Origin: Halanaerobium sp.
Lineage (GTDB): Bacteria; Bacillota; Halanaerobiia; Halanaerobiales; Halanaerobiaceae
Assembly (NCBI GenBank): GCA_003070825.1
Contig: QBLP01000009.1
Location: 1 to 22,826, forward strand
Direction: 5' to 3'
DNA length: 22,826 nt
Shown piece by piece: positions 15,810 to 22,789 of this stretch (position 1 is the first letter of the stretch; the number at the start of each line of letters is the position of its first letter). The notes under the pieces were generated by a model, which saw only the letters and a program-made list of their open reading frames with translations, was not told the origin of the DNA and did no database searches. The position numbers and the translations under genes are program-made.

Positions 15810-17399
15810 ATGAAAATAGATTTAATGATTAAAAATGCTAAAATAATTGATGGCAGTGGTAATCCCTGGTTTTATGGAGCGGTTGCAGTTAGTGATGGTA
15901 AAATTGCTGCTGTAGATAGAAAAGAAAATCCAGAAAAGCAGAGTAAATATCGGGTGGCAGAGCTGGTTGATGCTCAAAAGAAATATTTAAGCCCCGGTTT
16001 TATTGATGTCCACAGTCATTCTGACTTTGTCTTTTTTATCGATCCCGATGCTCAGAGCAAGCTGAGGCAGGGAATTACCACTGAAGTAATAGGTAACTGT
16101 GGAATTAGTGGCGCCCCCTATAATCAGCGCTCAGCTGACCAGGTTAAGAGTTTTACCTATGGTTATCAGCCGGACTGGAAGGGTCCTTCAGAATTTTTAA
16201 TTGCTCTAAAAGAAGTTGAAAAAACAGTTAATCTATGCCCACTTTTAGGCCACGGCACTCTGCGGGCAGCGGTGATGGGAATGGAGAATAGAGCTGCTTC
16301 GGCGTCGGAATTAAAAAAGATGAAGGGAATTTTAAGAGAAGCTCTGCACCTCGGCTATCGCGGGATGTCGACCGGGCTCTATTTTTCTCCCGGTAATTTT
16401 GCGGGAGAAGAAGAGCTTTTAGACCTGAGCAGACTTTTGAAAAAGGAAGGCGGGGTTCTGACCAGTCATATTCGCGATGAAGGAGTTAAAACAGTTGGCT
16501 TTTTAAATGCGGTTAAGGAAATTCTGGGCCTTGCTGAAAAAACTGGAGTTGCACTTCAAATTTCTCATCTTAAGGCTTTTGGCCCTGATGTCTGGGGAAC
16601 TTCGAAAAAAGTGCTGGAGTTAATTGAAGCAGCCAGAGAAAAAGGTTTTGAAATCAGCTGTGACCAGTATCCCTATCTGGCAACCGGAGGGTTGATGGGC
16701 AGTGATGTACTGCCAAATGAATTTTTAAGCGGTAAAACCAATGCCCAGCTGGAGCGGGAATTAAGCGAAAGTGATGTCCGGGAGCAGTTGAGAGATATTG
16801 TTGCCTTAAATATTCAGCGGCGGGGTGGAGCTGAGAAGCAGACAATTGCTAATTATCCGGCCGACCACTCACTTGAGGGTAAAACCCTGCAGGAAATAGC
16901 TGATCAAAATGAGATTGAACCGGCTGAGGCCCTTTTTGATCTGCTGGCCGATTATTTTGCAGGTGACTGGATTTCTGAAGCCTTAAACAGGGACGATCTG
17001 ATAAATTTTATGCAGTACCCGGGAACAATGATCAGCAGTGATGGAGTCTCACTGGCCACTTCTGGTCCTCTGGCTGCAGGCAATCCTCATCCCAGAAACT
17101 ACGGCAGCTGTACTGAAGTGCTGAGTCGATATGTGAGAGATGAAAAAATACTGAGGCTTGAAGATGCTGTCAGAAAGATGACTTCTCTGCCGGCAGCTAA
17201 ATTTAGTCTTAAAAGCAGGGGGATTATTAAAGCGGGAATGGCAGCAGATCTTGTGCTCTTTGATCTGGAAAGAATTAAGTCACCTAATTTTGAAAAGCCA
17301 GCAGTTTATCCGGAGGGGATTGAAGCTGTATTAGTTAATGGAGAATTTGCTGTTAAAGATGGTAAATATCAGGAAGTTAGAGCTGGCCGGGTAATTTAA
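15810..17399 (+). CDS. N-acyl-D-amino-acid deacylase (D-aminoacylase, EC 3.5.1.81-like)
   Basis: Amidohydrolase-superfamily enzyme that splits an acyl group from N-acyl-D-amino acids. It is about 529 residues from the ATG at 15810, which follows GGAG by 9 bases (an in-frame ATG at 15795 overlaps that site). The metal-site residues are all present: His68 and His70 (DVHSHSD), Cys97 (GNCGIS), His220 (TSHIRDE), His253 (ISHLKA) and Asp411 (SSDG). This is nearly the numbering I recall for the Alcaligenes D-aminoacylase (67, 69, 96, 220, 250, 366). The HPRNYG segment (427-432) is typical. A terminal small beta domain carries GIIKAGMAADLVLFD. It is cytoplasmic, with no signal peptide. It sits 18 bases after the transporter and before a PLP enzyme, which supports import followed by deacylation. 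D-Glu or D-Asp specific versions are alternatives. Confidence 0.9.
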   Translation: MKIDLMIKNAKIIDGSGNPWFYGAVAVSDGKIAAVDRKENPEKQSKYRVAELVDAQKKYLSPGFIDVHSHSDFVFFIDPDAQSKLRQGITTEVIGNCGISGAPYNQRSADQVKSFTYGYQPDWKGPSEFLIALKEVEKTVNLCPLLGHGTLRAAVMGMENRAASASELKKMKGILREALHLGYRGMSTGLYFSPGNFAGEEELLDLSRLLKKEGGVLTSHIRDEGVKTVGFLNAVKEILGLAEKTGVALQISHLKAFGPDVWGTSKKVLELIEAAREKGFEISCDQYPYLATGGLMGSDVLPNEFLSGKTNAQLERELSESDVREQLRDIVALNIQRRGGAEKQTIANYPADHSLEGKTLQEIADQNEIEPAEALFDLLADYFAGDWISEALNRDDLINFMQYPGTMISSDGVSLATSGPLAAGNPHPRNYGSCTEVLSRYVRDEKILRLEDAVRKMTSLPAAKFSLKSRGIIKAGMAADLVLFDLERIKSPNFEKPAVYPEGIEAVLVNGEFAVKDGKYQEVRAGRVI

Positions 17400-17431
17400 T
17401 CAATTTAATCAGCATGTAAAGGAGAATTAAG

Positions 17432-18556
17432 ATGACAACTTATCAGGATTTAGGTGTAAAAAAAATTATTAATGCCGCCGGAACCTATACTAAATACAGC
17501 GGCTCCTTAATGTCGAAAGAGGTGCTGGAGGCAATGGAGGCAGCCTCTAAAGACTTTGTGGATATCGATGATCTTTTAATTAAATCAGGAAAATATCTGG
17601 CAGATTTAATTGGAGTTGAGTCGGCACTGATTACAGCAGGAGCAGCAGCAGGACTTGCCTTAAGCACAGCTGCCTGTATAGCAGGAAATAATAAGGCGGT
17701 TAAGCGGAAGCTGCCTCTGGGTGATAATTTAAAAAACGAAATTATTGTTCAGAAGTCTCACCGCAACCCCTATGACCAGGCGATAATTACTGCCGGAGGT
17801 GAGTTTGTAGAAATCGGCAATGCAATTGAATGTTTTGGCTGGGAGCTGGAAGCAGCAATTAGTGAAAAAACAGCAGCTGTCTTTCATTTTATCCAGTCAG
17901 ATATGTTTCGTTCTTCTCTGCCTCTGGATGAGGTTTTAGAAATTGCCCACAGACATCAGCTGCCGGTAATAGTAGATGCAGCAGCTGAATTACCTCCGCG
18001 CAGCAATCTAACTAAATTTATTGAAATGGGAGCAGACCTGGTGTTGTTTAGTGGCGGCAAGGATTTAAGAGGTCCTCAGTCTTCAGGATTAATGCTCGGC
18101 AATAAAGATTTAATCGATCTCTGTCGGGCCAATGGTTATCCCAATCATGCACTCGGCAGACCGATGAAGCTGGATAAAGAGACTATAATGGGACTGACAA
18201 CAGCTGTAGAACTATATTTAAAAGAAGATCAAGAAATGAGAATGCAGAAGTGGCAGCAGCAGGCCGAGTATATTCAGCATAATCTGGAGGGAATTGCTGG
18301 TTTAACCGGTCAGGTTGGTTTTCCGGAACAGCCCTTAACTCAGCCGGCGGTTATCCCAAGAGTCTTTTTTGAAGTGGATAAAGAAAAACTGGGGCTGGAT
18401 AAAGAAGAGCTGGCAGAAAAATTGTATTTTGCTGAGCCGGCAGTTGTGGTTGTTTTTGATAAAAAGCATTTAATAATTAATCCCCATATGCTAAAAGAGG
18501 GAGAAGAAAAATATATTGTCGAAGAAATTGCAAGGATAATTGAGGGGGTAGAATAA
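17432..18556 (+). CDS. SelA/DgaE-like PLP-dependent enzyme, probable ammonia-lyase
   Basis: Fold-type I PLP enzyme of the SelA-related group that includes DgaE (D-glucosaminate-6-phosphate ammonia-lyase), 374 residues. The start NAAGTYTKYSGSLMS and the ITAGAAAGLALS phosphate-binding stretch are characteristic. VDAAAELPP holds the Asp that contacts the PLP nitrogen (about 182), and Lys210 in FSGGKDLRGPQSSG is the Schiff-base lysine. True selenocysteine synthase is unlikely because the protein is shorter and lies in a catabolic operon. With a D-aminoacylase before it and a RidA-like protein overlapping its stop codon (TAATG), the likely job is to eliminate ammonia from the freed D-amino acid or amino sugar acid. 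No DgaF-type aldolase gene is nearby. The substrate is unknown. Confidence 0.82.
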   Translation: MTTYQDLGVKKIINAAGTYTKYSGSLMSKEVLEAMEAASKDFVDIDDLLIKSGKYLADLIGVESALITAGAAAGLALSTAACIAGNNKAVKRKLPLGDNLKNEIIVQKSHRNPYDQAIITAGGEFVEIGNAIECFGWELEAAISEKTAAVFHFIQSDMFRSSLPLDEVLEIAHRHQLPVIVDAAAELPPRSNLTKFIEMGADLVLFSGGKDLRGPQSSGLMLGNKDLIDLCRANGYPNHALGRPMKLDKETIMGLTTAVELYLKEDQEMRMQKWQQQAEYIQHNLEGIAGLTGQVGFPEQPLTQPAVIPRVFFEVDKEKLGLDKEELAEKLYFAEPAVVVVFDKKHLIINPHMLKEGEEKYIVEEIARIIEGVE

Positions 18557-19020
18557 TGAAAGTAGAAGCGAGACTGAAAGAATTAAAGCTGGAGCTGCCG
18601 CCTGTACCGAAGCCAATTGCAGAATATATACCTGCCAAAAAAGTTGGAGATCTGGTCTATGTTTCCGGCCAGGGACCGATAAAAGATGGTGAGTTTCTCT
18701 ATATCGGTAAAGTTGGCGGCAGAGTTACTTTAGAGGAGGGATATCAGTGTGCTGAGCAGTGCTGTCTAAATGCCCTGGCAGCTGTAAAATCTGTTGTCGG
18801 CTCCTTAGATGAGGTGGAAGAAATAGTTAAAGTCAGAGGTTTTGTCAACAGCAGGGATGACTTTCTTAAACAGCCGGCTGTGATCAATGGAGCTTCAGAG
18901 ATTTTGGTTAAGATCTTTGGGGAAAAGGGCAGACACGCCAGAGCAGCTCTGGGAACTTCTGTTTTACCTGATGATATCCCGGTAGAGCTGGAGATGATTG
19001 TTAAGGTAAAAAGCAAATAA
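18556..19020 (+). CDS. RidA/YjgF-like protein, enamine/imine deaminase
   Basis: Rid family protein of 154 residues, related to RidA but with a longer N-terminus (LELPPVPKPIAEYIPAKKVGDLVYVSGQGP). The region HARAALGTSVLPDD holds Arg129 at the position of the key Arg105 of E. coli RidA, and the VELEM strand carries the usual acidic residues. RidA hydrolyses reactive enamine or imine products released by PLP lyases to keto acid and ammonia. Its start codon overlaps the stop of the PLP lyase gene by one base, preceded by GAGGGGG, so the two are translationally coupled. This supports action on that enzyme's product. A related function in another Rid subfamily is possible. Confidence 0.88.
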   Translation: MKVEARLKELKLELPPVPKPIAEYIPAKKVGDLVYVSGQGPIKDGEFLYIGKVGGRVTLEEGYQCAEQCCLNALAAVKSVVGSLDEVEEIVKVRGFVNSRDDFLKQPAVINGASEILVKIFGEKGRHARAALGTSVLPDDIPVELEMIVKVKSK

Positions 19021-19062
19021 ATCTTTAGTCTTAAGCCGGCAGGAGAAAGGTGAGGGATCAGG

Positions 19063-20199
19063 ATGACCAAATTAGTTAAGAATTTTAAGCTGATAGGATT
19101 TAAAGAACAGTATCAGGATCTGAAAGAATTTTATATTAATGACCAGGGGATTGTGCTTTCTGGTGTTGAAGGTGATGATTACGAAATAGTTGATCTCCAC
19201 AACAATTATCTTTCTCCCGGCTGGATCGATCTGCATACTCATATTTATTATGGGGTTTCAAATCTGGGGGTCAATCCGGATTTGATCGGACCCCAGAATG
19301 GAGTGACAGTCCTCGTTGATGCCGGTAGTGCAGGGGAAGCTAATTTTCTCGGCTTTAAAAATTATATAATCAAGCCAAGGAGATATCCAATTTATTCTTT
19401 TATCAACCTCAGCTCAACCGGATTGATTAAATCCAATAAAATTAGTGAGTTAAATAGTTTAAATATGATGGACCTGGATAAATTATTTCAGACTGTAGAA
19501 AATAATAGAGAATATATTAAGGGTCTTAAACTGAGAGCCAGTGGAGTTATTCTGCAGGACGGATTTGGCAGGGAGATTGTTAAGCTGGCAAAGGTAATGG
19601 CGAGAGAGCTTTCCCTTCCTTTAATGGTGCATGTTGGCGAACCTCTGCCCCTATTAGAAGATATTTTGCCAGAACTTGAGCCCGGGGATATTGTAACCCA
19701 TATTTTCCACGGCAAACGCTGGGGGATCTATAGAAATGGTGAGATCCTGCCTGAATTTAAAGAGGCGATAGCAAAAGGAGTTAAGTTTGACCTGGGCCAC
19801 GGTGCAGCCAGCTTTAATTTTGATGTTGCCATTCAGGCTTTTAAGGATGGTTATCGCGCTGATACGATTAGTACAGATCTGCATACAGAAAATATTAATG
19901 GTCCTGTCTGGGATCTGGCCCTTACGATGTCTAAATTATATAACCTCGGCTTAAGCTTAGAAGAAATCATAGCGGCTGTCAGCCAGCGGCCGGCTGAAAT
20001 TTTAAAGATCAATTCTTTTCAAAATGAATTTTTTGGGATGCGGGCCCGCTTTACCGTTTTTGAAGATAAGGAGTGCAAACTTTTTGTCTATGATTCTAAT
20101 AACAATGAGCTTGAGCTGGAAAAGTACATTAATCCTCTGCAGACAATTATCGGTACCGAAATAACACCGGCCAGAACCAGAGTTGACTTTAAAAGTTAG
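19063..20199 (+). CDS. COG3964-type amidohydrolase/deacetylase (EF_0837/AHA_3915-like)
   Basis: Binuclear-metal amidohydrolase of 378 residues. Metal ligands are visible: His58 and His60 (WIDLHTH), Lys156 in GLKLRAS (the position of the bridging carboxylated lysine), His190 (MVHVGE), His213 (VTHIFHGK) and Asp272 (STDLHTE). NPDLIGPQNGVTVLVDAGSAG and GPVWDLALTMS are typical of the COG3964 group, often labelled dihydroorotase- or adenine-deaminase-like. Members are commonly encoded next to SelA/DgaE-like lyases, as here, and at least some deacetylate small acyl substrates. Last gene of the operon before a strong terminator. It may remove a different acyl or amide group from the one handled by the D-aminoacylase. 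The exact substrate is unknown. Confidence 0.85.
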   Translation: MTKLVKNFKLIGFKEQYQDLKEFYINDQGIVLSGVEGDDYEIVDLHNNYLSPGWIDLHTHIYYGVSNLGVNPDLIGPQNGVTVLVDAGSAGEANFLGFKNYIIKPRRYPIYSFINLSSTGLIKSNKISELNSLNMMDLDKLFQTVENNREYIKGLKLRASGVILQDGFGREIVKLAKVMARELSLPLMVHVGEPLPLLEDILPELEPGDIVTHIFHGKRWGIYRNGEILPEFKEAIAKGVKFDLGHGAASFNFDVAIQAFKDGYRADTISTDLHTENINGPVWDLALTMSKLYNLGLSLEEIIAAVSQRPAEILKINSFQNEFFGMRARFTVFEDKECKLFVYDSNNNELELEKYINPLQTIIGTEITPARTRVDFKS

Positions 20200-20225
20200 A
20201 TTGTTAATCAAGATATTTAATTATT

Positions 20226-20269
20226 AACCAGCATCCCTTTAGTTTTAGCTAGGTGGTGCTGGTTTTTTT
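20226..20269 (+). terminator. Rho-independent terminator of the D-amino-acid operon
   Basis: AACCAGCA (20226-20233) pairs with TGCTGGTT (20257-20264), and the 3' arm runs into seven T. It lies 27 bases after the amidohydrolase stop codon and separates this operon from arsM. Confidence 0.85.
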
Positions 20270-20297
20270 CTGTTTAGGATAATAAATTCAAAAAAGT

Positions 20298-20337
20298 TTA
20301 ATCGTCTATTTACGATTAACGATAACTATGCTATAAT
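20298..20337 (+). promoter_or_regulatory. arsM promoter with candidate ArsR-type operator
   Basis: TTTACG at 20309-20314 and TATAAT at 20332-20337 are separated by 17 bases, a good vegetative promoter. An inverted repeat TTAATCGT (20298-20305) and ACGATTAA (20312-20319), with a 6-base spacer, covers the -35 region. A further half-site-like ACGATAA begins at 20319. The position would block RNA polymerase, which fits repression by the ArsR-type protein encoded downstream; this pairing is inference. Confidence 0.7.
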
Positions 20338-20355
20338 ATTTCCCAGGAGGGATTA

Positions 20356-21156
20356 ATGATGCAGAATTCAGAAGCAGAAATAAAAGAGAAGGTAAAGGAA
20401 AATTACAGTCAGGTAGTAGAAGAGAATAAGAGCAGTGGCTGCTGCAGCTCTTCCTGCTGTGGAAGCTCAGCCAGGGAAGAGGCTCGGGCAAAAGAACTGG
20501 CAGAAAAAATGGATTACAGTCAGGATGATCTGGAATCAGCTTTTGCAGAAGCAAATTATGGACTCGGCTGCGGGAACCCGGGAGCAATTGCTAATTTAAA
20601 AGCAGGAGAAACGGTTTTGGATTTAGGCTGTGGAGCCGGTTTTGATGTCTTTTTAGCTGCCCGTAAAGTAGGAAATAAAGGAAAAGTGATTGGTATTGAT
20701 ATGACTGAAGCAATGATCAAAAAAGCAAAAGCTAATGCTGAGAAAAATGAGGTTAATAATGTAGAATTTATTCTGGGAGAAATAGAGGATCTGCCTGTAG
20801 AGGATAACAGTATTGATGTAATTATCTCAAACTGTGTAATCAATTTATCACCGGCCAAGCAAAAAGTCTTTGCTGAAGCAAAAAGAGTATTAAAATCTGG
20901 CGGCCGACTGGCGATCTCTGATATTTTAAAATCTGAGGAGTTTCCAGCAGCTATCAAAGCCAATCTGGATAACTACAGCGGCTGTGTGACCGGAAGTATT
21001 GCAAGGGATAAATTATTATCAATTTTAGAAGAACTTGAATTTAAAAATATAGAGGTCGAAAGAAAATCTCACAGTGATCAAATAGTTGAAGACTGGATTT
21101 CCGGGATTGATATCAATGAATATATTTACTCTGCCTACATTAGAGCAGAAAAGTAG
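20356..21156 (+). CDS. arsM: Arsenite S-adenosylmethyltransferase
   Basis: Transfers methyl groups from S-adenosylmethionine to trivalent arsenic (EC 2.1.1.137), about 266 residues. It has the Cys-rich N-terminal segment typical of ArsM (CC at 29-30 and 34-35), the conserved Cys72 in GLGCGNP, the SAM motif VLDLGCGAGFD (87-97), Cys160 in SNCVINLS and Cys210 in SGCVTGS. The three separate arsenic-binding cysteines are thus all present. AGGAGG lies 5 bases before the first ATG and 8 before the second (20359), so either may be used. A promoter with an inverted repeat precedes it, and an ArsR-type gene follows after about 130 bases. No efflux pump or arsenate reductase gene is next to it. Confidence 0.95.
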   Translation: MMQNSEAEIKEKVKENYSQVVEENKSSGCCSSSCCGSSAREEARAKELAEKMDYSQDDLESAFAEANYGLGCGNPGAIANLKAGETVLDLGCGAGFDVFLAARKVGNKGKVIGIDMTEAMIKKAKANAEKNEVNNVEFILGEIEDLPVEDNSIDVIISNCVINLSPAKQKVFAEAKRVLKSGGRLAISDILKSEEFPAAIKANLDNYSGCVTGSIARDKLLSILEELEFKNIEVERKSHSDQIVEDWISGIDINEYIYSAYIRAEK

Positions 21157-21202
21157 GATGAACAAAAACACTGTGATTTTCACCATTGGGCAGTAACTTT
21201 GT

Positions 21203-21220
21203 GCATTTTCTTTAAAATGC
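21203..21220 (+). terminator. Weak hairpin between arsM and the ArsR-type gene
   Basis: GCATTTT (21203-21209), loop CTTT, AAAATGC (21214-21220), then TTTC. The stem is AT-rich and the U-run very short, so at best a weak terminator; it might instead be an operator for the following gene. Confidence 0.35.
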
Positions 21221-21246
21221 TTTCAATTTAGTGTACAATTAACTAC

Positions 21247-21274
21247 TGTAATCTGACAGGTATAATCTGACAGG
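21247..21274 (+). repeat. 14-base tandem duplication upstream of the ArsR-type gene
   Basis: TGTAATCTGACAGG (21247-21260) is followed directly by TATAATCTGACAGG (21261-21274), 13 of 14 bases identical. The second unit contains a perfect TATAAT at 21261-21266 and runs into the GGCGGGAG ribosome site. It could be a slippage duplication or a pair of direct-repeat operator half-sites. Confidence 0.8.
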
Positions 21275-21285
21275 CGGGAGTGGAT

Positions 21286-21612
21286 ATGATGAATCAAAAA
21301 TCAGAAAACGAAGCAAAGAAAAGTGAAAATCTTGAGCAGCTGGCTGAGCTGGCAAGGGGTTTAAGTCATCCCCACCGACTCAGAATCATTAAGATTCTGG
21401 CTGAACTGCCTGCAGATAATCAGTGTATGGTCAGCAGTATAGTCGATCAGCTGCCGATTGCTCAGTCAACAGTTTCACAGCATCTTAAAATTTTGAAGGA
21501 GACAGGCTGGATAGAAGGCCGCATTGATGGCCCGCGAGTCTGTTACTGTATCAATGAAGAGGTTTATGCTGAGTATACTGCTGAACTCGAGCACTTATTT
21601 GGACCTGGTTAA
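21286..21612 (+). CDS. ArsR/SmtB family winged-helix repressor
   Basis: Small metal-responsive repressor of about 108 residues with the typical ArsR core: AELARGLSHPHRLRIIKIL, then IAQSTVSQHLKILKETGWIEG as recognition helix and start of the wing, and GPRVCYCI in the wing. It has exactly three cysteines (about Cys47, Cys86, Cys88). The classical ELCVCDL box of plasmid ArsR is missing, so a three-thiolate arsenite site would use a different arrangement. I place the start at ATG 21286 because GGCGGGAG lies just before it; a GTG at 21280 overlaps that site, and ATG 21289 is also possible. The last codons (Phe-Gly-Pro-Gly-stop) lie within copy C of the 32-base repeat. Position next to arsM suggests it controls arsenic methylation. 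Confidence 0.9.
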   Translation: MMNQKSENEAKKSENLEQLAELARGLSHPHRLRIIKILAELPADNQCMVSSIVDQLPIAQSTVSQHLKILKETGWIEGRIDGPRVCYCINEEVYAEYTAELEHLFGPG

Positions 21613-21629
21613 AGTGTGTTTTTTCACAA
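21598..21629 (+). repeat. 32-base dispersed repeat, copy C
   Basis: Same pattern as copies A and B, with A at the variable position and GTGTTTT as spacer. Its first 15 bases encode the last four residues and the stop codon of the ArsR-type gene, so the element is fused to the coding end. B and C are identical over the first 18 bases. Confidence 0.85.
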
Positions 21630-21672
21630 AGTTTAATAGTTTCAATAATCCAATCAATTAAGGGTGAAAATT

Positions 21673-21867
21673 ATGGCAGGAAATAAAAGAGGCGATATCA
21701 AAAAAGGTTTAAAGGTTAAGGTTGTGCAGAAAAAAGATCAGCGGAGTGGCAATTTAACTGAAGGAGTTGTCAAGAGAATTTTAACTAATTCTGCAACTCA
21801 TCCGCATGGAATTAAGGTTATGTTGGAAAGTGGCAAAGTTGGTAGAGTTAAAGAAATAATTGAATAA
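21673..21867 (+). CDS. ywbE: YwbE family small protein (DUF2196)
   Basis: Conserved small protein of 64 residues and unknown biochemical role. The family pattern is recognisable: GDIKKGLKVKVV, then DQRSGNLTEGVVKRILTNS, then THPHGIKVML and VGRVKEI near the end. This is a small beta-rich, basic fold. The ATG at 21673 is used because AAGGGTG lies 6 bases upstream; the in-frame GTG at 21664 is on the ribosome site. It follows the ArsR-type gene by 60 bases without a terminator between, so it may be read from the same transcript. Nothing links it functionally to arsenic. A strong terminator follows. Confidence 0.9.
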   Translation: MAGNKRGDIKKGLKVKVVQKKDQRSGNLTEGVVKRILTNSATHPHGIKVMLESGKVGRVKEIIE

Positions 21868-21878
21868 TATCTGTAATC

Positions 21879-21920
21879 ATTACCCATGTCCTTAAGATAT
21901 GGGTAATTTTTTTATTTTTT
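21879..21920 (+). terminator. Rho-independent terminator after ywbE
   Basis: ATTACCCAT (21879-21887) pairs perfectly with ATGGGTAAT (21899-21907) around an 11-base loop, followed by a T-rich run to 21920. It ends the arsM-ywbE region. Confidence 0.92.
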
Positions 21921-21933
21921 TACCTATGTTTTA

Positions 21934-21962
21934 TTGTAATAAGTATTAATTACCTGTATAAT
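21934..21962 (+). promoter_or_regulatory. Promoter of the Fic gene
   Basis: TTGTAA (21934-21939), a 17-base spacer and TATAAT (21957-21962) form a good vegetative promoter. It starts just after the ywbE terminator and 22 bases before the Fic start codon, so the 5' leader is very short. AAGGAG at 21969-21974 is the ribosome site. Confidence 0.75.
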
Positions 21963-21983
21963 TGAGTCAAGGAGATGTTGAAT

Positions 21984-22789
21984 ATGACTGCAGAGAATTT
22001 AAAAATGCTGCCTCCAGAACTAAATCCAGATCAGAGTCAAATTTTAAAACAATTAATTCGTTCTCATAAGGCTCTGGCTGAATTGAAGGGCTTTTCAGAG
22101 ACAGTACCCAATAAGAATATTTTAATTAACTCTGTCATAATAAATGAAGCCAAAGATAGTTCTGAAATTGAAAATATAATTACTACTCATGCTGAACTAT
22201 TTAGGGCAATGAGCAAAGAAAATTATAAAAATCCTGCTGCTAAAGAAGTGGTGAATTATAGAAGAGCGCTCTGGCGGGGATTTGAGCTAATAAAAGAAAA
22301 GCAGCTTTTAACCACAAATATGATTATAGAGATTCAGAGTATTATCGAAAAAAATAATGCTGGGATTAGAAAAGTTCCGGGAACAGTACTTAAAAATCCT
22401 CAAAATGGAGAAATTATCTACACTCCTCCTGAATCAGAAAGAAGAATCAGAGAATTACTAAGTAATCTAGAAAATTATATTAATGAAGATAGTGATGAAG
22501 TTGATCCCCTGATTAAAATGGCAGTTATTCATTATCAATTTGAATCAATCCATCCTTTTTACGATGGTAATGGCAGAACAGGTAGAATCCTCAATGTTTT
22601 ATTTTTGGTACTAAAAGATATTTTAAACAGCCCCATTCTTTATTTGAGCAAGTATATTATTGAAAATAAAAATAGATATTATTCTCTATTTCAAGAAGTG
22701 AGAGAAAATAAGGGCTGGGATCAATGGATTATATATTTTTTGAAAGCTTTAGAAGAAACAGCAATTGCAAGTTTAAATGTATTAAAAGA
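21984..22789 (+). CDS. Fic family protein, class II, C-terminus missing at the contig end
   Basis: Fic-domain enzyme, probably transferring AMP to a hydroxyl of a target protein. The core motif HPFYDGNGR is complete at 190-198, with His190 as catalytic base. Upstream, S59 to N64 (SSEIEN) matches the inhibitory pattern [S/T]xxxE[G/N] with Glu63, marking a class II protein inhibited by its own N-terminal helix. A Fic N-terminal domain precedes the core. The genomic reading frame is open through about residue 268 and then runs into adapter sequence. Related proteins are usually around 360-380 residues with a C-terminal winged-helix domain, so roughly 100 residues are likely missing because of assembly, not mutation. 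It has its own promoter. It appears more AT-rich than its neighbours, possibly acquired. ATG 21975 is an in-frame alternative but lies on the ribosome site. Confidence 0.92.

Noticed and set aside
17432..18556. Selenocysteine synthase (selA) as the identity of the PLP enzyme
   Set aside because: It is shorter than SelA, has no selB/selC context, and lies in a catabolic operon; the DgaE-like group fits better.
19465..19475. Further match to the repeat core (GGACCTGG) inside the last amidohydrolase gene
   Set aside because: Only the 8-base core matches; the following AAGT and TTCACAA blocks are missing and the bases are ordinary Asp-Leu codons.
20556..20963. 135-codon minus-strand open frame within arsM
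   Set aside because: Antisense shadow of a well-recognised gene with composition expected from its codons; no domain visible.
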